NCBI GenBank assembly: GCA_038233555.1
Contig: JBBSLT010000106.1
Span: forward strand, 1-8,201
DNA length: 8,201 nt
Reading direction: 5' to 3'
Source: JADDRA01 sp038233555
GTDB lineage: Bacteria > Actinomycetota > Acidimicrobiia > Acidimicrobiales > CADCSY01
Translations under genes and position numbers: made by a program
Shown here: positions 6,775 through 8,201 of the stretch, piece by piece
How the letters are laid out: every line of letters begins with the position of its first letter
Numbering within the stretch: position 1 is the first letter of the stretch
The notes under the pieces: generated by a model
Told to the model about the DNA's origin: nothing
The model's database searches: none
The model's input: the letters and a program-made list of their open reading frames with translations, nothing else

Positions 6775-7245
6775 ATGGAGTCTGATCCCTACCTGTCAGC
6801 GGTGGTCTCGCTTCGTCGCGACCACCAGCCCGAATCCGACGAGGCCACGGTGGAGAATCCCGGGGGAGTGGGCGGCGAGGCGGCCGCCATCCTCGAAGGC
6901 ACAAGCCCGTCCGAGCCTAGCGCTAGCAGCCGGGCGGTGAGCCCCACCGACGTGGCGGTTCCCGTTCACGGAGGGGCGATCGCCCGGACCAAGGCCTACT
7001 TCACCAAGGCGGGCTTCGAGGTGCATGCGCCGCTGGGCACCCTCTTCTCCATCGGCAACCGCAAGTCCCGCTTCGAGACGTTCTTCGGTCAAGCCTTGGT
7101 GATCGACGAGGAACGACTCGGCGGTCCCGTCACCACCGAGGACGGCGGACGCCAGCTACCCCTTGCGCCGCTGCCCGAGGAGATCCAGGCGCTGGTCGAG
7201 GACATCACCCTGCCGGTGCCGCCCGACCTCCTCGGCGGTGGATAG
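6775..7245 (+). CDS. Protein with an S53 (kumamolisin-type) propeptide-like domain and no protease domain
   Basis: The 156-residue product has an acidic, Ser/Pro-rich, probably disordered N-terminal part (1-60). Its C-terminal half (about 62-150) resembles the activation propeptide of S53 serine-carboxyl proteases. It shows the typical run of a helix ending in Gly-Phe (KAYFTKAGFEVHA, 73-85), a strand with a sequence-memory turn (FSIGNRKSRFETFFGQAL, 91-108), then a PLPEEIQALVEDITL segment (132-146) where propeptides have LP..l...V..V.GL. The protein ends shortly after, so the S53 catalytic Glu/Asp/Ser residues are absent. There is no signal peptide or membrane segment. The ATG at 6775 is the first reasonable start; the open frame runs further upstream, but that part is antisense to the kinase. 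The sensor-like gene follows after 20 bp. The family call is from pattern memory, not a search. It could act as a free-standing inhibitor or folding module, but that is speculation. Confidence 0.72.
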   Translation: MESDPYLSAVVSLRRDHQPESDEATVENPGGVGGEAAAILEGTSPSEPSASSRAVSPTDVAVPVHGGAIARTKAYFTKAGFEVHAPLGTLFSIGNRKSRFETFFGQALVIDEERLGGPVTTEDGGRQLPLAPLPEEIQALVEDITLPVPPDLLGGG

Positions 7246-7253
7246 GGGCGTCC

Positions 7254-7259
7254 TACCAT
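7254..7259 (+). promoter_or_regulatory. Putative -10 element upstream of the sensor-like gene
   Basis: A second TACCAT, identical to the hexamer at 6762-6767, ends six bases before the ATG at 7266. It falls just after the preceding stop (7243-7245), so the sensor gene may have its own leaderless promoter and need not be read only from upstream. No -35 box is obvious. Confidence 0.38.
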
Positions 7260-7265
7260 GGGGCC

Positions 7266-8201
7266 ATGGCGGCGACCGCGCGGCTCGTCCCCGACTGCTG
7301 GCGTAGCTCGCTGGCGAGGGCCACGGCGGCGGTGGCTCTGGCCTCCACCGTTGCCGGGCTGGTCCTCCAGGCGCTGACTCGCTCCACCACCGTCCCCCTC
7401 GACTTCGGGTCGCGGGAGGCAGCGTCGATCACCGCCCTGGTGTACCTGGCCTTGCCCGTGCTGGGGATGCTCGTGGCCACCCGCCAACCCCAGCTGAAGC
7501 TGGCATGGGTGTTCATCGCCACCGGGACGACGATGGCGCTGTGGGTCTTGGCCGACGGCTACGCCGTCTACAGCCTGCTCACCTCTCCCGGATGGCTGCC
7601 GGCGGGGGCCCTCGCCGCTTGGTTGGCGAACTGGATCTGGATCCCGGGATGGGCGCTCGCCGGGCTGCTCCTCCTGCGCTTTCCCTACGGCCGGCTGCCG
7701 TCGCCCCGATGGCGGCCCCTCGGCTGGATCCTGGTGGCCAGCGGGGTGGCGTTCGCCGGGGGGACCATGCTGGTGGAGGGCGGGCTGGCCAACTACATCT
7801 ACGTCGACAACCCGCTGGGACTGTTCTCCGGCGACCCGGCGGCGGTGAAGTTGATCGGCACCCTGGCCATGCTGGGCCTCGGACTGGTGGTCATCGCCTC
7901 CCTCGTGCCCCGGGCCCGTCGGGCGACAGGAGACGAGCGCCAGCAGTACAAGTGGGTGAGCTATGCGGCGACCATCGTCATCGCCACCATGGCGCTGGGC
8001 TGGACCCTCTTCGGGCTGGGAATCCGCAACCTCATGATCGAGAACGCCACCCTGGCCGTGGCCGGGTTGCTGCCCATCGCCGCCGCCATCGCCGTGCTCA
8101 GGTTTCGTCTCTACGACATCGACGTCGTCATCAACAAGACGTTGGTCTACGGCACTCTGGCCAGCTTCGTGACCCTTGTGTACGTCGCCGTCGTGGTGGG
8201 C
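7266..8201 (+). CDS. Membrane sensor region of a probable histidine kinase (3' end outside window)
   Basis: The frame is open from ATG 7266 to the window end, giving 312 residues. About nine hydrophobic segments can be seen, near 17-38, 53-72, 79-100, 115-138, 151-170, 193-214, 231-253, 259-278 and 292-312. Three stretches match what I know from actinobacterial and chloroflexal membrane sensor kinases: LRFPYGRLPSPRWRP (137-151), a soluble loop ATGDERQQYKWV (220-231), and LRFRLYDIDVVINKTLVYGT (278-297). In those proteins this last motif precedes the final membrane segment, followed by HisKA_3 and HATPase domains, sometimes with GAF. The phosphoacceptor His and ATP-binding boxes would lie beyond base 8201, so kinase function is inferred. 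The signal sensed is unknown. An ATG at 7258 is in another frame. No clear Shine-Dalgarno sequence is present; GGGG at 7245-7248 is too distant to be convincing. Confidence 0.85.
   Translation, partial: MAATARLVPDCWRSSLARATAAVALASTVAGLVLQALTRSTTVPLDFGSREAASITALVYLALPVLGMLVATRQPQLKLAWVFIATGTTMALWVLADGYAVYSLLTSPGWLPAGALAAWLANWIWIPGWALAGLLLLRFPYGRLPSPRWRPLGWILVASGVAFAGGTMLVEGGLANYIYVDNPLGLFSGDPAAVKLIGTLAMLGLGLVVIASLVPRARRATGDERQQYKWVSYAATIVIATMALGWTLFGLGIRNLMIENATLAVAGLLPIAAAIAVLRFRLYDIDVVINKTLVYGTLASFVTLVYVAVVVG

Overview
The window is very GC-rich, with coding third positions almost always G or C, and genes are packed tightly on both strands. This suggests a high-GC actinobacterium. An Acidimicrobiia-like lineage is my inference from gene content and the apparently leaderless starts; nothing in the sequence proves it. 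Most of the window is chromosomal core material. I see no tRNA, rRNA, CRISPR array, insertion sequence or phage gene.

Layout. (1) 1-543: low-complexity sequence with three copies of a 33-bp tandem repeat. The best single reading is the 3' end of a plus-strand gene (Ala/Glu-rich coiled coil, then a Ser-rich tail), but base composition points to different strands in its two halves. (2) 550-2265, minus: nadE, glutamine-dependent NAD+ synthetase. (3) 2334-5057, plus: glnE, the two-domain adenylyltransferase/adenylyl-removing enzyme that controls glutamine synthetase, divergent from nadE across a 68-bp gap. (4) 5054-5368, plus: a small predicted membrane protein whose start overlaps the glnE stop by four bases. 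(5) 5389-6726, minus: an FGGY-family carbohydrate kinase of unknown substrate. (6) 6775-7245, plus: a 156-residue protein whose C-terminal half resembles the propeptide domain of S53 (sedolisin/kumamolisin) proteases but has no protease domain. (7) 7266 to the window end, plus: the multi-membrane-segment N-terminal part of a protein resembling actinobacterial sensor histidine kinases, cut off before any kinase domain.

How the genes relate. nadE consumes glutamine and glnE sets the activity of the enzyme that makes it, so their divergent pairing makes metabolic sense. The small membrane protein is probably translated together with glnE. The propeptide-like protein and the sensor are 20 bp apart and could be cotranscribed.

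Regulation. Several starts lack a usable Shine-Dalgarno sequence and instead have a TANNNT-type hexamer 6-7 bases upstream of the start codon, the geometry expected of leaderless transcripts. The most unusual items are the orphan S53-propeptide-like protein, the strand-ambiguous repeat region at the left edge and this recurring promoter geometry. I did not find a clearly new multi-gene system.
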